From Gaiellasilicea sp963789355 (GTDB taxonomy: Bacteria > Actinomycetota > Thermoleophilia > Gaiellales > Gaiellaceae), in NCBI GenBank assembly GCA_963789355.1, contig CAWBKK010000005.1, forward strand, positions 124,001 to 188,000: a stretch of 64,000 nucleotides of DNA, read 5' to 3'. Positions 10,075 to 19,301 of the stretch are shown piece after piece (position 1 is the stretch's first letter; each line of letters starts with the position of its first letter). Under the pieces are notes generated by a model. That model had not been told where the DNA came from. It worked only from the letters and a program-made list of their open reading frames with translations, and did no database searches. The position numbers and the translations under genes were made by a program.

Positions 10075-10814
10075 CCGTCTACCTCGTCGGCGCCGGTCCG
10101 GGCGATCCCGGCCTGATCACGGCTCGCGGGCTCGAGCTCGTCCGGTCGTGCGACGTCCTCGTCCACGACCGGCTCGTCGCGGACGAGCTCGTCGCGGAGG
10201 CGCCCACCCACGCGCACGTGATCTCCCGCGACGGGCTCGACCAGACGATCCTGAACGACCTGCTGGTCGACTACGGACGAACCCGTCTCGACGTCGTCCG
10301 CCTGAAGGGCGGCGACCCGTTCGTCTTCGGCCGCGGCGGCGAGGAGGCGCTGGCGCTGCGCGCCGCCGGGATTCGGACCGAGATCGTGCCCGGAGTCTCC
10401 TCGCTCGCCGCCGTACCGGCTGCGGCGGGGATACCCATCACCCACCGGGGAGTCTCCGACCGGGTCACGATCGCTAGCTGCCACGGCGCCGACGGCAGCG
10501 ACGCGGAGTACGCCCGACTTGCGGCGAGCGGCGGCACCCTCGTTCTCTTCATGGGACTGGGCCGCGTCGAGCGCGTCGTCGAAGGCCTCCTTGCGGCCGG
10601 CCTTGCGCCGGAGACGCCCGCGGCGGCGATCTCACGCGGGACGCTCGCGGATCAAGTGGTCGCAAGAGCCTCGCTCCGGCAGCTTGCGTCCGCGACCGCG
10701 GGGCTTGCCGGCCCGACGTTGCTCGTCATCGGCGACGTCGCCGCGCTGGAGCTAGGCGAGAATCGAACAGCCGAGGCCGCCACGGCGCTCGAGCCGGCGG
10801 CGCTGAGCTCGTGA
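10071..10814 (+). CDS. cobA: Uroporphyrinogen-III C-methyltransferase
   Basis: SAM-dependent methylation of uroporphyrinogen III to precorrin-2, the branch point to siroheme and cobalamin. 247 aa. Family signatures: VYLVGAGPGDPGLIT at the N-terminus, VRLKGGDPFVFGRGGEE, PGVSSLAAVPAAAGIPITHRG and LVLFMGLGRVE. ATG start overlaps the dehydrogenase stop (ATGA). It is the last gene of the sulfur operon. Its SAM dependence fits the upstream SAM riboswitch. Confidence 0.93.
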   Translation: MTVYLVGAGPGDPGLITARGLELVRSCDVLVHDRLVADELVAEAPTHAHVISRDGLDQTILNDLLVDYGRTRLDVVRLKGGDPFVFGRGGEEALALRAAGIRTEIVPGVSSLAAVPAAAGIPITHRGVSDRVTIASCHGADGSDAEYARLAASGGTLVLFMGLGRVERVVEGLLAAGLAPETPAAAISRGTLADQVVARASLRQLASATAGLAGPTLLVIGDVAALELGENRTAEAATALEPAALSS

Positions 10815-10895
10815 GCCGCGGCTCGGTTCGTCGCGTCTAGGTCGAGGAGCACCCGAGCCGTCGGCCGCGTGCGCACCGCCACCCGCCGCCGTCCA

Positions 10896-11711
10896 TCACC
10901 GATACGTGCCGACCGGCTCTCGCGCGTCTCCGACCTCTGCCGATCGGCCCAGAGGAAGCCACTGGAGTGAGTCTCGAAACTCCTCGGATGCTCGGGCGAA
11001 CGCTTCCTCGATCTGCCGCCGCCCTTCGTGGAAGTGCGCCCAGCCCTCGTAATGGACGGGGATCGTGACCCTCGGCTTCAGGAGCTCGTAGAGCTCGACT
11101 GCGTCGCCGCCGGTCATCGTGTAGTGCACGGGCCCGGTGATCGGAAAGCGGACTCCGCCGAGATGCAGCAGCGCGACGTCGACCTCGAGGCGGTCGGCCA
11201 CTTCACGGACGCCGTCGTAGAGGACGGTGTCGCCCGAGATCCAGAGGACGCCGTCGCGCTGGCCCTCCCAGCGCAACGCGAACCCGACGACATCTCCGGC
11301 CAGAGGCTTGCTCAGGGGCGGGCCATGGCGGCACGGCGTCGCCGTGACTTCCAGCTCGGGACGCCCCGCCGCGGTGAACACCGTCGAGCCCCAGGGAGCA
11401 AGCCCCCGCGCCCGACCTCCGAGCCGTCGCGCTCCGGCCACGGTCGTGACGACGCCTCCCGCCGAGGGAAGCAGTGCCCGACCCGCCACGTCGAGGTTGT
11501 CGTCGTGGTGGTCGTGCGTGAGGAGGACGAGGTCAATCGGCCCGATTTCGTCCGCCGGGATCGCCGGCCCCGCGAGCTTGCGCGACCCCGTGCCCCAGCC
11601 GAAGGCATAGCTTCGGCCGGGGCTGTCGAACGTGGGGTCGGTGAGCAGGCGCCAGCCGTCGATCTCGATCAGGACGGTCGGGCCTCCGATGTGCGTGAGC
11701 CTGATCGACAT
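10896..11711 (-). CDS. Metallo-beta-lactamase-fold hydrolase (UlaG-like)
   Basis: 271 aa. The metal-binding signature LLTHDHHDDNLD sits at about residues 63-74, with further ligands likely in ISGDTVLYDG and IPVHYEGWAHF. The opening MSIRLTHIGGPTVLIEIDG and the short single-domain length fit the UlaG/YtnP-like L-ascorbate-lactonase branch. The substrate is unknown. It lies 3 nt after an alpha/beta hydrolase gene and is the last of three hydrolase genes in a row. Confidence 0.85.
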   Translation of the reverse strand: MSIRLTHIGGPTVLIEIDGWRLLTDPTFDSPGRSYAFGWGTGSRKLAGPAIPADEIGPIDLVLLTHDHHDDNLDVAGRALLPSAGGVVTTVAGARRLGGRARGLAPWGSTVFTAAGRPELEVTATPCRHGPPLSKPLAGDVVGFALRWEGQRDGVLWISGDTVLYDGVREVADRLEVDVALLHLGGVRFPITGPVHYTMTGGDAVELYELLKPRVTIPVHYEGWAHFHEGRRQIEEAFARASEEFRDSLQWLPLGRSAEVGDAREPVGTYR

Positions 11712-11714
11712 CGG

Positions 11715-12554
11715 TCAGCCTCTGGCCGGAACCGCCCGGCCGGCGAGCCAGGCCGAGGACTGCTCGACCGCCCACGTGAGCGCGTAGTCGGCCACCTCCT
11801 CCCAGCCTTCCTGGGCGGGCATGAGGTGCGCCATGCCCTCGAACTCCTTCAGCTCCGTGGTCGTGTTCGACTTGTAGTGCCTCGCGTTCGAGCGCTGGAC
11901 GCTCGGCGGCATCAGGTGGTCCTCGCTACCCGAGAGGAACAGGAGCGGCGCACGCTCGTCGTTCCGGTAGTCGACGTAGGTTGCGTCCTTACCGGGGTGG
12001 ATGTTCGCGAGCACGCTGCCCCAGAAGACGTTGCCGGACGCCGGGATGTGATATCGCTCGTAGAGCCGGCGGGCCTCCTCCTCGGTGAACGTGTTCGTAA
12101 ACGCGTACTGCCACTGCTCGAAGGTGAAGCCGACGGCCTTGTGCCGGTTGGCCGGGTTCCGGAGAACCGGGAACGTCGACTTGATCTGCGACAGCGGCAC
12201 GACCTTGACGCCCTCCGTCGGCGCGGAATTGATCGCGACGCCGGCGGATCCGTAGCCCCGGTCGAGGAGGAGCTGCGTGAAGACGCCTCCGGCGGAGTGG
12301 CCCATCAGGATCGGCGGCGTCTCGATCTCGCCGACGACGCTCTCGAGTCGCTCGACAACCTGTTCGACCGTTAGGCTCTCGATCGGCGTCGGATCGGCGT
12401 TGAGGGCCTCGACTTCGACTTCGAAGCCGGGGTACGCCGGGGCGATCACGCGATAGCCGCGGCTCTCGTAGCGCTCGATCCACTGTTCCCAGCTGCGTGG
12501 CGTGACCCAGAAGCCGTGGATCAGGACGATCGTGTCGGGGGTCGACCTGCTCAT
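11715..12554 (-). CDS. Alpha/beta hydrolase
   Basis: 279 aa. Oxyanion motif LIHGFWVTPRSWEQW near the start, nucleophile elbow MGHSAGG (Ser), Asp in FLSGSEDHLMPP and His in FEGMAHLMPAQEGW make a complete triad. Substrate unknown. ATG at 12554 overlaps the stop of the upstream hydrolase gene by 4 nt (ATGA). The three hydrolases form one operon opposite the LuxR/LAL regulator at 13632. Confidence 0.88.
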   Translation of the reverse strand: MSRSTPDTIVLIHGFWVTPRSWEQWIERYESRGYRVIAPAYPGFEVEVEALNADPTPIESLTVEQVVERLESVVGEIETPPILMGHSAGGVFTQLLLDRGYGSAGVAINSAPTEGVKVVPLSQIKSTFPVLRNPANRHKAVGFTFEQWQYAFTNTFTEEEARRLYERYHIPASGNVFWGSVLANIHPGKDATYVDYRNDERAPLLFLSGSEDHLMPPSVQRSNARHYKSNTTTELKEFEGMAHLMPAQEGWEEVADYALTWAVEQSSAWLAGRAVPARG

Positions 12555-13426
12555 GCGGTGTCCTTTCGGGAGGAGGTGCCGACGAGCTCGGGCCGGTCGG
12601 CCGTGTCGGCGAGGAAGGCGAGCAGGTCGCGTCCGAGCTGCTCCTTGTGGGTGTCGGTGATCCCGTGCGGGGCGCCGGCATAGACCTTCAGGACAGCGCC
12701 TTCGATCAGCGCCGCCGACGCCTGTCCGCCGACCGTGAACGGCACCACCTGGTCGTCGTCGCCGTGGATGACCAGAGTCGGGACGTCGAACTTCCGGAGG
12801 TCGTCCCGGAAGTCCGTGGCCGAGAAGGCGGCGATGCACTCGAGCGCATTCCGGTGGCCAGACTGCATGCCCTGGCTCCAGAATGCGTCGCGGATCCCCT
12901 GCGAGACGGTCGCTCCGTCGCGGTTGGCACCGAAGAAGGGACCGTCGGCGAGCTCGCGGTACAGCTGGGCGCGGTCGGCAATCGACGCCGCACGGATCCC
13001 GTCGAACACCTCGATCGGGACGCCGCCAGGGTTGTCGTCCGTCTTGAGCATGAACGGCGGCACGGCCGAGATGAGTGCGACCTTCGCGACCCGGTCGGTG
13101 CCGTAGCGCCCGATGTAGCGAGCGACTTCGCCGCCGCCGGTGGAGAACCCGACCAGGACAAGATCCTGCAGGTCGAGCGTCTCGATCAACGTCGCCAGGT
13201 CGTCGGCATATGTGTCCATGTCGTTGCCTGTCCACGTCTGGCTCGAGCGGCCGTGTCCGCGACGGTCGTGCGCGATGCAGCGGTATCCGTTCGACGCCAG
13301 GAAGAGCATCTGTGCCTCCCAGCTGTCGGCGTTGAGCGGCCAGCCGTGGCTGAGCACGACCGCCTGCCCCCTCCCCCAGTCCTTGTAGGAGATCTGGGTG
13401 CCATCGCTTGTGGTGACAAAGCTCAT
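12551..13426 (-). CDS. Alpha/beta hydrolase, non-heme chloroperoxidase type
   Basis: 291 aa. MSFVTTSDGTQISYKDWG, SHGWPLNADSWE, the RRGHGRS loop and nucleophile elbow VGFSTGGGEVARY are typical of cofactor-free haloperoxidase/esterase relatives. The acid residue is in VIHGDDDQVVPF and the His in GAPHGITDTH. Such proteins act mostly as esterases or perhydrolases. A Shine-Dalgarno-like AGGAGATG precedes the ATG. First gene of a three-hydrolase operon. Confidence 0.9.
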   Translation of the reverse strand: MSFVTTSDGTQISYKDWGRGQAVVLSHGWPLNADSWEAQMLFLASNGYRCIAHDRRGHGRSSQTWTGNDMDTYADDLATLIETLDLQDLVLVGFSTGGGEVARYIGRYGTDRVAKVALISAVPPFMLKTDDNPGGVPIEVFDGIRAASIADRAQLYRELADGPFFGANRDGATVSQGIRDAFWSQGMQSGHRNALECIAAFSATDFRDDLRKFDVPTLVIHGDDDQVVPFTVGGQASAALIEGAVLKVYAGAPHGITDTHKEQLGRDLLAFLADTADRPELVGTSSRKDTA

Positions 13427-13631
13427 CGCATCTCCTTCCTGCAGGGTCGGCTGACGATCGCGCCGACGCTACGGCCCGGCCCCTGGGCCTCGCATCCGTG
13501 GAACCACCCTTCGTTTCGACCGAGAAGGCGGGGGGAAGCCCGCAGCGCATCAGTGGTCTCACTGAGTGGCGTGCGCCTTGCTCCGCAGGCAGCAGGTCTG
13601 TAGAACGAAGAGGACGCGACGAGAGGCGGAC

Positions 13632-16376
13632 GTGCCGACCCCAACCCTGCTCGGCCGCGAGGCCGAGCTCGAGACGATCGATTCGATCCTTCGCGACATC
13701 GGTTCGGGCGGCGGCGCGCTCGTGCTGCGCGGTGACCCTGGGATCGGCAAGACATCGCTGCTCGAGTGGGCTGCGCGTCGCGCGGAGCAGCTCGAGGTGA
13801 ACGTGCTGCGGACCGCAGGCGCTCCCTCCGAGGCACAGATGGCGTTCGCAGGTCTGCACCGGCTGCTGCGTCCCCACTTGGCACGCCGAGACGACTTGCC
13901 CCCGCCGCAGCGCAACGCGTTGTCGATTGCGTTCGGCCTCTCGGTCGAAGCCGAGCCGGCGGCGCCGCCCGACATCTTCCTGATCGCGCTCGCGACGCTC
14001 GATTTGCTGGCCGACGCCGCCGCCGGCTCACCTCTCCTGCTGCTGGTCGAGGACGTTCACTGGCTCGACGCTGGAACGGCCGAGGTCCTCGCGTTCGTCG
14101 CCCGCCGGATCGAGCTGGAGCCCGTTGCCCTCCTCTTCACGCATCGAGACGACGAGGAAACGCCATTCGACGCAGCCGGCCTCGCGGAACTACGGGTTGG
14201 CGGCTTGGACGAGCGCCGGTCCGCCCAGCTGCTCGACGCCGTAGCGCCGAAACTGCCGCGCGAGACGCGCCAACAAGTGCTGGAGACGGCGTCCGGCAAC
14301 CCGCTGGCCTTGATCGAGCTCTCGCAGGCGAGCGCCTCGCTCGAGCTCGATCTCCAGGTCGGGCTCGCGCCACTGCCGGTGACGGAGCGGCTCGAGCGCG
14401 CGTTCTCGGACCGGCTGCCCGCGCTGCCGGAGCCGACCCGCCTCCTGCTCCTCGTCGCCGCGCTCGACGAGGGAGGCGGCCTCGACGCCCAGCTCGAGGC
14501 CACGGCGATGCTCACCGACCTTCCTGTTACTCCCCAGACTCTGGGGCCGGCGGAGGCGGCCGGCCTCGTCGTGATCGAGGACACGGCAATTCGATTCCGC
14601 CATCCGCTCGTTCGCGCTGCCGTCGCCGGTGCCGCTCTCACCACGACCCGGCAAGCGGCGCACGCGGCGCTCGCGGACGCACACGCCGGTGACGTCGATC
14701 GCAGCGTCTGGCACCTGGCTGCATCCAGGAGCGGCCCTGACGACGACGTGGCTGCAAGGCTGGAAGCGGCCGCCGAGAGAGCGTTGGGGCGCGGTGCACC
14801 GGCCGTTGCCGCGGCGGCGCTCGAACGTGCGGCGCTTCTCAGCGAGTCGTCGGTGCGGCGGGGCCGCCTCCTCGTGCGCGCGGCAGAGATGGCGTTCGAG
14901 CTCGGGCGCTACGAGCGAGCGCTGCGGGTGACCGACGAGGCGCGCGCGCTCGAGCTCGAGCCCGACGACCGGGCTCGGCTCATGTTCATGCTGGAGTCCG
15001 TCAACGAGGTCAGCTGGTCCGGAGCTGCGCGCGTCGCCTCCTTCGCCGAGATCGCGAACGAGATGACGCTGGCAAACGAGCCCGAGCGGGCACTGAGGGC
15101 GCTTCAGGCGGCCGGGCTGAGGTGCTGGTGGGGCAATCCGGACCAGGAGACGCGCGACCTCGTTGTCGCTGCCGCCGAACGAATCCCCGTTCCCGAGGCT
15201 CATCCCGCTCTCCTCGCCGTGCTTTCGTTCGCGGATCCAGTCCGCCGGGGCGCCGTCGTGATCGAGCGCCTCGAGCGCGTCCCGCCGGATTCGACCGCCG
15301 ATCCCGAGGCGATGCATCTCCTCGGCACCGCCGCCACCGCAGTGTTCGCCTTCGACAGGTCCGCGGTCTTCCTCGACACCGCCGTCGAAGGGCTCCGGCG
15401 GCAGGGACGGCTCGGGCTGCTCGCGCAGGCGCTCGTCTCACAGTCGTGGGCGGCCGTGCACCTCGCGATGCCGACACTCGCGGTCTCCGCCGGGGAAGAG
15501 GCGGCGCGACTCGCGCCCGAGACGGGGCAGCAGCGGTGGGGCCTTGCGGCGGACCTTGCGGTCGCCACGATTGCCGGGGAGCGCGGCGATGTCGAGCGCG
15601 CTGAGGCGCTCGCGGCCAGAGCCGAGGGGGTGCTCTTGCCGATGGGAGCGCAGCCGATGCTCGCGCTCGTACAGTTCGCCCGAGGCCGAGCGGCCGTCGC
15701 GCACCATCTCTATGACGAGGGACTGGCACTCCTCCGCCGCACGCTCGACCGGCACGACGTGGCGTACCACCCGTTCGTCGGCGCCTGGGCGCTCCCGGAT
15801 CTGATCGAAGCAGCCGTTCAGTCGGATGAGCGCGCCGAAGCGGAGCGCTACTTCGGCGAGCTTGAAGCGCTTGCAGCAGCGACCAACGCGTCCTTCCTCC
15901 GTGCGACCGAGCGCTACGCCTACGCGATCGTGTCGGGGGACGAGGGGGCCTACAACGATGCCCTGAGCAGCGATCTTCGCAACTGGCCCTGCTTCCACGG
16001 ACGGCTGTTGCTCAACTACGGCCGCTGGCTGCGACGGAACAGGCGAATAGCGGAATCGCGCGCGCCGCTCCGTGCGGCGCGGCAGAGCTTCGACGCGCTC
16101 GGGTTCGACAGCATGGCCGAGACTGCGCGGCAGGAGCTACGCGCGTCCGGCGAGACGAGCATGCGGCGAACACCAGACGTCCGCGATCAGCTCACGCCGC
16201 AGGAACTTCAGATCGCCGAGATGGCGGCGGACGGCCTCAGCAACCGGGAGATCGGCCAGAAGCTCTACCTCTCCCACCGCACCGTGGAGTCGCACCTGTA
16301 TCGGATCTTCCCGAAGTTGGGAATCAGCTCGCGGGGGCAGTTACGGCTGGCGCTGCCGGATGCGACCCCTACCTGA
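13632..16376 (+). CDS. LuxR-family regulator with AAA/NTPase domain (LAL type)
   Basis: 914 aa, the usual size for large ATP-binding LuxR regulators. N-terminus PTLLGREAELETIDSIL, Walker A RGDPGIGKTSLLEW, Walker B LLLVEDVHWLDAG, then a long helical repeat region and a C-terminal LuxR helix-turn-helix: LTPQELQIAEMAADGLSNRE followed by LYLSHRTVESHLYRIFPKLG. GTG at 13632 is chosen because GAGAGGCGG lies just upstream and the conserved PTLLGRE follows at once. It is divergent from the three-hydrolase operon and may control it (inference). Confidence 0.92.
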   Translation: MPTPTLLGREAELETIDSILRDIGSGGGALVLRGDPGIGKTSLLEWAARRAEQLEVNVLRTAGAPSEAQMAFAGLHRLLRPHLARRDDLPPPQRNALSIAFGLSVEAEPAAPPDIFLIALATLDLLADAAAGSPLLLLVEDVHWLDAGTAEVLAFVARRIELEPVALLFTHRDDEETPFDAAGLAELRVGGLDERRSAQLLDAVAPKLPRETRQQVLETASGNPLALIELSQASASLELDLQVGLAPLPVTERLERAFSDRLPALPEPTRLLLLVAALDEGGGLDAQLEATAMLTDLPVTPQTLGPAEAAGLVVIEDTAIRFRHPLVRAAVAGAALTTTRQAAHAALADAHAGDVDRSVWHLAASRSGPDDDVAARLEAAAERALGRGAPAVAAAALERAALLSESSVRRGRLLVRAAEMAFELGRYERALRVTDEARALELEPDDRARLMFMLESVNEVSWSGAARVASFAEIANEMTLANEPERALRALQAAGLRCWWGNPDQETRDLVVAAAERIPVPEAHPALLAVLSFADPVRRGAVVIERLERVPPDSTADPEAMHLLGTAATAVFAFDRSAVFLDTAVEGLRRQGRLGLLAQALVSQSWAAVHLAMPTLAVSAGEEAARLAPETGQQRWGLAADLAVATIAGERGDVERAEALAARAEGVLLPMGAQPMLALVQFARGRAAVAHHLYDEGLALLRRTLDRHDVAYHPFVGAWALPDLIEAAVQSDERAEAERYFGELEALAAATNASFLRATERYAYAIVSGDEGAYNDALSSDLRNWPCFHGRLLLNYGRWLRRNRRIAESRAPLRAARQSFDALGFDSMAETARQELRASGETSMRRTPDVRDQLTPQELQIAEMAADGLSNREIGQKLYLSHRTVESHLYRIFPKLGISSRGQLRLALPDATPT

Positions 16377-16382
16377 CCGAGC

Positions 16383-16412
16383 GGAGCAGCAGCGGGGCCC
16401 CGCTGCTGCTCC
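16383..16412. terminator. Bidirectional terminator between LAL regulator and Mn-catalase
   Basis: GGAGCAGCAGCGGGG is followed immediately by its perfect complement, a 30-nt palindrome that forms a hairpin on either strand between two convergent genes. Confidence 0.75.
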
Positions 16413-16448
16413 GGTACGTTCGCGTGCGCTAGACCGACACGCCGTCCG

Positions 16449-17448
16449 TTACTTCTTAGCCGTTGCCTTCTTGCGCGGCGAACGGCTCGGCTTGGCACGT
16501 GAGCCGTTGCCGTTGGCGGTCTCGCCGGTCGGCTCCTTCGGCAGGCCGGCCTGCTTGCGGAGCTTCTCCGCTATCGCCGCGATCTCCTCGGGCGCGTAGT
16601 CGGGGGCGAACACGGCCGGCTGCGAGGGCAGGTCGTGCGCAGGCACGCCTTCCGGAGCCTCGTCGACGACCTCGAGCTCCTCTCCCGTCTCCGGGTGCGG
16701 GCCGTTGAACACGGCCGCCAGCTCGAGGTAGTCGCTCGGCGAGAAGCGGTAGAGCTTCAGGTGCTCGCCACGCTTGATGTGCGGCTTGCACTCCGGGATC
16801 TTCTCCGTCGGGATCCGCGGCGCCGGGAACATCTTCATCAGGTTCGGCGCCGGTCAGGTTCTCGATCGCCCGCGCGTAGGCCACCTGGTGGACGCCGCCG
16901 CGGACGAGCAGGAAGCCCGTCAGCGCCCGCGCCGCGGGATGCTCGACCATCTCGTAGACCTTCAGCTTCCCGTTCCGGGCGCCGGTCTCGAGGAAGAAGT
17001 TGTGCGTCAGGTCCTCGACGAGGTCGCCGGACGAGAAGACGTAGTCGCCGTTCCAGGGGCGTCCCTGCGAGTTCTGCGGCAGCGCGCCCTGGCCGCCGAC
17101 CAGGAAGTGGTGCGGATTGCCGATGTCCTTGAGCGCCTTCAGCGGGCTGCCCGGTCCGCGGCCGTTCGGCGTCGTCGTCGGTGTCGCGCCGGTGAGCATC
17201 GTGTTGATCGTCTTCGCGACCAGCTCGACGTGGCCGAACTCCTCGGCCGCGATGTTCGCGACGAGGTCGTAGAACGGCCGTGCGCCCTGCTTGTTGCGGA
17301 AGTTGAACGACTGGAACGTGTAGTTCAGGAACGTGGACATCTCGCCGAACTTGCCGCCCAGCAGCTCCTGGACAGCGGCAGCGCCGGCCGGATCCGGGTC
17401 GGACGGCGGCGGCAGCTCGGTCTGAATTCGTTCGATGCGGCGAATCAT
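16449..17448 (-). CDS. Manganese catalase (one frameshift)
   Basis: Di-manganese, ferritin-like catalase that destroys hydrogen peroxide. The N-terminal 200 residues read MIRRIERIQTELP, LNYTFQSFNFRNK, ANIAAEEFGHVELVAKTIN (metal-binding Glu/His helix) and NFFLETGARNGKLKVYEM. After ENLTGA the frame is lost, and it continues in the next frame as NLMKMFPAPRIP and LKLYRFSPSDYLELAAVFNG. One extra G near 16849 explains it. The C-terminus ends in a Lys-rich tail. A Shine-Dalgarno site (AGAGGGG) precedes the ATG. Because all domains are intact, the shift is more likely an assembly error than a real mutation. Confidence 0.85.
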
Positions 17449-17542
17449 GAAAAGACCCCTCTTCTTAGGTTCTCGAGCGTTTTTCGATCGGTGAGCGAGG
17501 GCCGGGCTGGCCGAGAGCCCGACCCTCGACTTGCCTGTGTGA

Positions 17543-17770
17543 CTACGAGCGCGTTGCCGTCAGTGCGAGAGCGAGGAACATGCCGACGACGAGACCGCCG
17601 GCGCCCGCGAGCATCGTCGACCAGGTGCCGGCGTGCGTCGCCGCCTGGGTGGCGTGTGCGCCGGCTTCCGTGGCGGCCTGAACCTCCATCGCCTTCTTCA
17701 ACTCCTGGATCTCCTGCTCGACGTCCATCTCGGCCGTTCCGTTCTTCGACTCGGTCATCGTGCTGCTCAT
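17543..17770 (-). CDS. Small single-pass membrane protein of unknown function
   Basis: 75 aa. An acidic coiled-coil-like helix (DVEQEIQELKKAMEVQAATE) is followed by an Ala/Thr/His-rich linker and one C-terminal transmembrane segment (MLAGAGGLVVGMFLALALT) ending in TATRS. A clear Shine-Dalgarno site (AAAGGAC) precedes the ATG. Not recognised as a named family. It sits between Mn-catalase and a PIETKPFF membrane protein, all on the minus strand. Confidence 0.75.
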   Translation of the reverse strand: MSSTMTESKNGTAEMDVEQEIQELKKAMEVQAATEAGAHATQAATHAGTWSTMLAGAGGLVVGMFLALALTATRS

Positions 17771-17890
17771 GTGCGTCCTTTCGTGGGCAGAGGGCTCCAG
17801 GCCCTGCTGCGGATGTGTAGTTCCGGTGATGGCTGTGGCCGCAATCCGGCCACCGCCAGCAGTTCGACTTGACTCAGCGGGGTCTCCGTG

Positions 17891-18289
17891 CTACTTGCCC
17901 TGACCCCAGCTGAGGTCGAGATGCTCACGCGGATCGTCCGCGTGCGAGCGAGTGCCCGACTTCGCGATCCCGCGGCTGATCATGTATGCGCCGGTGATCG
18001 CCGAGATCAGAATCCAGGCACGCCAGGCCCCGAAAGCATCCGACGAGGCGGCGGTGATCGCGATCCCGGCAATCGCCAGCACCGCTCCCACGAACTCGCT
18101 CGTCAGGAAGAACGGCTTCGTCTCGATCGGGTAGGAACGGCGCGGCCGCTGCCACTGCTGCTGCTGATGGCCGTAGTACGGCACCTGCTGCGGATGACCC
18201 TGGGCGTACTGCGACGCCATCCCGGCTCCGTCGTGCTCTCGAGTCGACGTGGCCTGGTGGCCGCCCCGCTCATCGTCGAAATTCGACAT
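17891..18289 (-). CDS. Small membrane protein, PIETKPFF family
   Basis: 132 aa paralogue of the genes at 1-291 and 21690-22091. A hydrophilic Gln/His/Tyr-rich N-terminus (about residues 1-48, with a QQQQ run) precedes the shared core SYPIETKPFFLTSEFVGAVL, two hydrophobic segments, and the shared tail SRGIAKSGTRSHADDPRE. The N-termini of the copies differ in sequence but all open with MS plus an acidic cluster (SNFDDER here, SSYDDET in the third copy). Function unknown. It is divergent from a pair of CEC-motif genes. Confidence 0.85.
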   Translation of the reverse strand: MSNFDDERGGHQATSTREHDGAGMASQYAQGHPQQVPYYGHQQQQWQRPRRSYPIETKPFFLTSEFVGAVLAIAGIAITAASSDAFGAWRAWILISAITGAYMISRGIAKSGTRSHADDPREHLDLSWGQGK

Positions 18290-18610
18290 GGATCTAGACC
18301 CCCTTACTCGTGAACTTCTGGGCGCGGCTCAGACTCACCAGGCGTCACTCGGAAAAACTCCCTGAGGGACGGAGGGGTCTCTGCGTCGCGCGCCAGAAAC
18401 TCGGTTGCACACCGCGCTTGGTCGCGGCTGCTCCTATCTACCGGCCGAGTTCTTCTTCGGACGGGCGAATCCGGAAGGCCAGCGTTTCTTGGGCTTTCCC
18501 ATCGCTCATTCTGTGTGCCCGCTCGTCGCCTTGGCCAAACAGTGTCCAAGACGGCGGACGTCGGTCCCGGGGGTTTGGGATCCGCCGCAGCCGGTGATCT
18601 GGCGCTGACG
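18290..18610. other. Intergenic region, no gene seen
   Basis: 321 bp between divergent genes. Short open frames here lack start signals and family features. No hairpin terminator, tRNA or repeat is apparent. It must hold the promoters of the membrane protein (minus) and the CEC-motif pair (plus), but neither shows a convincing -35/-10 pair. Confidence 0.4.
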
Positions 18611-18982
18611 ATGGCAGACCTCGATCGGGCGGACAGAACGGCGGAAGTGTCGGCGCGGAACGACGCGTACTTCCGCGACGCGAATGAACGAATCGACGAA
18701 TTCGTCCAGTCGGTCGAGGGCATCGGGGACGAACCGCTGCCGTTCCTGTGCGAGTGCGCGGACGTCGGGTGTACCGCAATCGTCAGGATCACGGGCGCGG
18801 AGTACGAAGCGCTGCGCCGGAACCCGGTCGGGTTCGCCACCGTGCCTGGCCACGAGAGCGACGAGGACTGGGCAAGACTGGTCTCGGAAAACGAGCGCTA
18901 CGCGATCGTCGAGAAGCTCGGGGTCGCCGCCGAAATCGCAATCGACCTCGATCCCCGCGCGGAGCCCGATGAACGAGCGTAA
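18611..18982 (+). CDS. Small CEC-x4-C motif protein (copy 1)
   Basis: 123 aa, function unknown. The N-terminal helix is charged and contains NDAYFRDANERIDEFVQ. The centre holds LCECADVGCTAIVRI, a CxC-x4-C cluster that could bind a metal, followed by EYEALRRNPVGFATVPGHES and a C-terminal helix ending EKLGVAAEIA. Two paralogues occur here: the next gene and 22179-22508. ATG at 18611 is chosen because homology among the three begins just after it. Overlaps the next gene by 14 nt. Confidence 0.75.
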   Translation: MADLDRADRTAEVSARNDAYFRDANERIDEFVQSVEGIGDEPLPFLCECADVGCTAIVRITGAEYEALRRNPVGFATVPGHESDEDWARLVSENERYAIVEKLGVAAEIAIDLDPRAEPDERA

Positions 18983-19301
18983 GCGTCGGATCGGTGAGAA
19001 CGAGGCGATCTTCCGCAGCGTGAACGAGCAGGTGCGCACGCTCACGGCGACGCTTACGTCCTCCGCCGGGGCGCTGAAGGTCGTCTGTGAGTGCGGCGCC
19101 CGCAGCTGCACGGAGCAGTTCGAGATCGAGGCCGCCGCCTACGCCGACGTTCGGGCGGACTCGACGCTGTTCGTCGTCAAGCCGGGCCACGATCTTCCCG
19201 AGTCGGAAACCGTCGTGGCGAAGAACGAGATCTTCTGGACTGTGCGCAAGGACCCCGGCCTTCCGGCTGCCATCGCCCGCGCAACCGACCCCAACGCCTA
19301 G
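18969..19301 (+). CDS. Small CEC-x4-C motif protein (copy 2)
   Basis: 110 aa, paralogue of the preceding gene: MNERKRRIGENEAIFRSVNE, VCECGARSCTEQFEI (CxC-x4-C again), then VRADSTLFVVKPGHDLPES and VVAKNEIFWTVRK. The shared pattern is a charged helix, the Cys cluster, an FxVxPGHxxPE-type loop and a C-terminal strand. The function is unknown; a metal-binding regulatory or redox role is a guess from the Cys spacing. Its start overlaps copy 1, so the two are co-translated. Confidence 0.78.
   Translation: MNERKRRIGENEAIFRSVNEQVRTLTATLTSSAGALKVVCECGARSCTEQFEIEAAAYADVRADSTLFVVKPGHDLPESETVVAKNEIFWTVRKDPGLPAAIARATDPNA

Noticed and set aside
18405..18608. 67-codon plus-strand frame with AEFFFGRANPEG in the 321-bp gap
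   Set aside because: No start signal, no relation to neighbours and no recognisable fold. Looks like chance coding.
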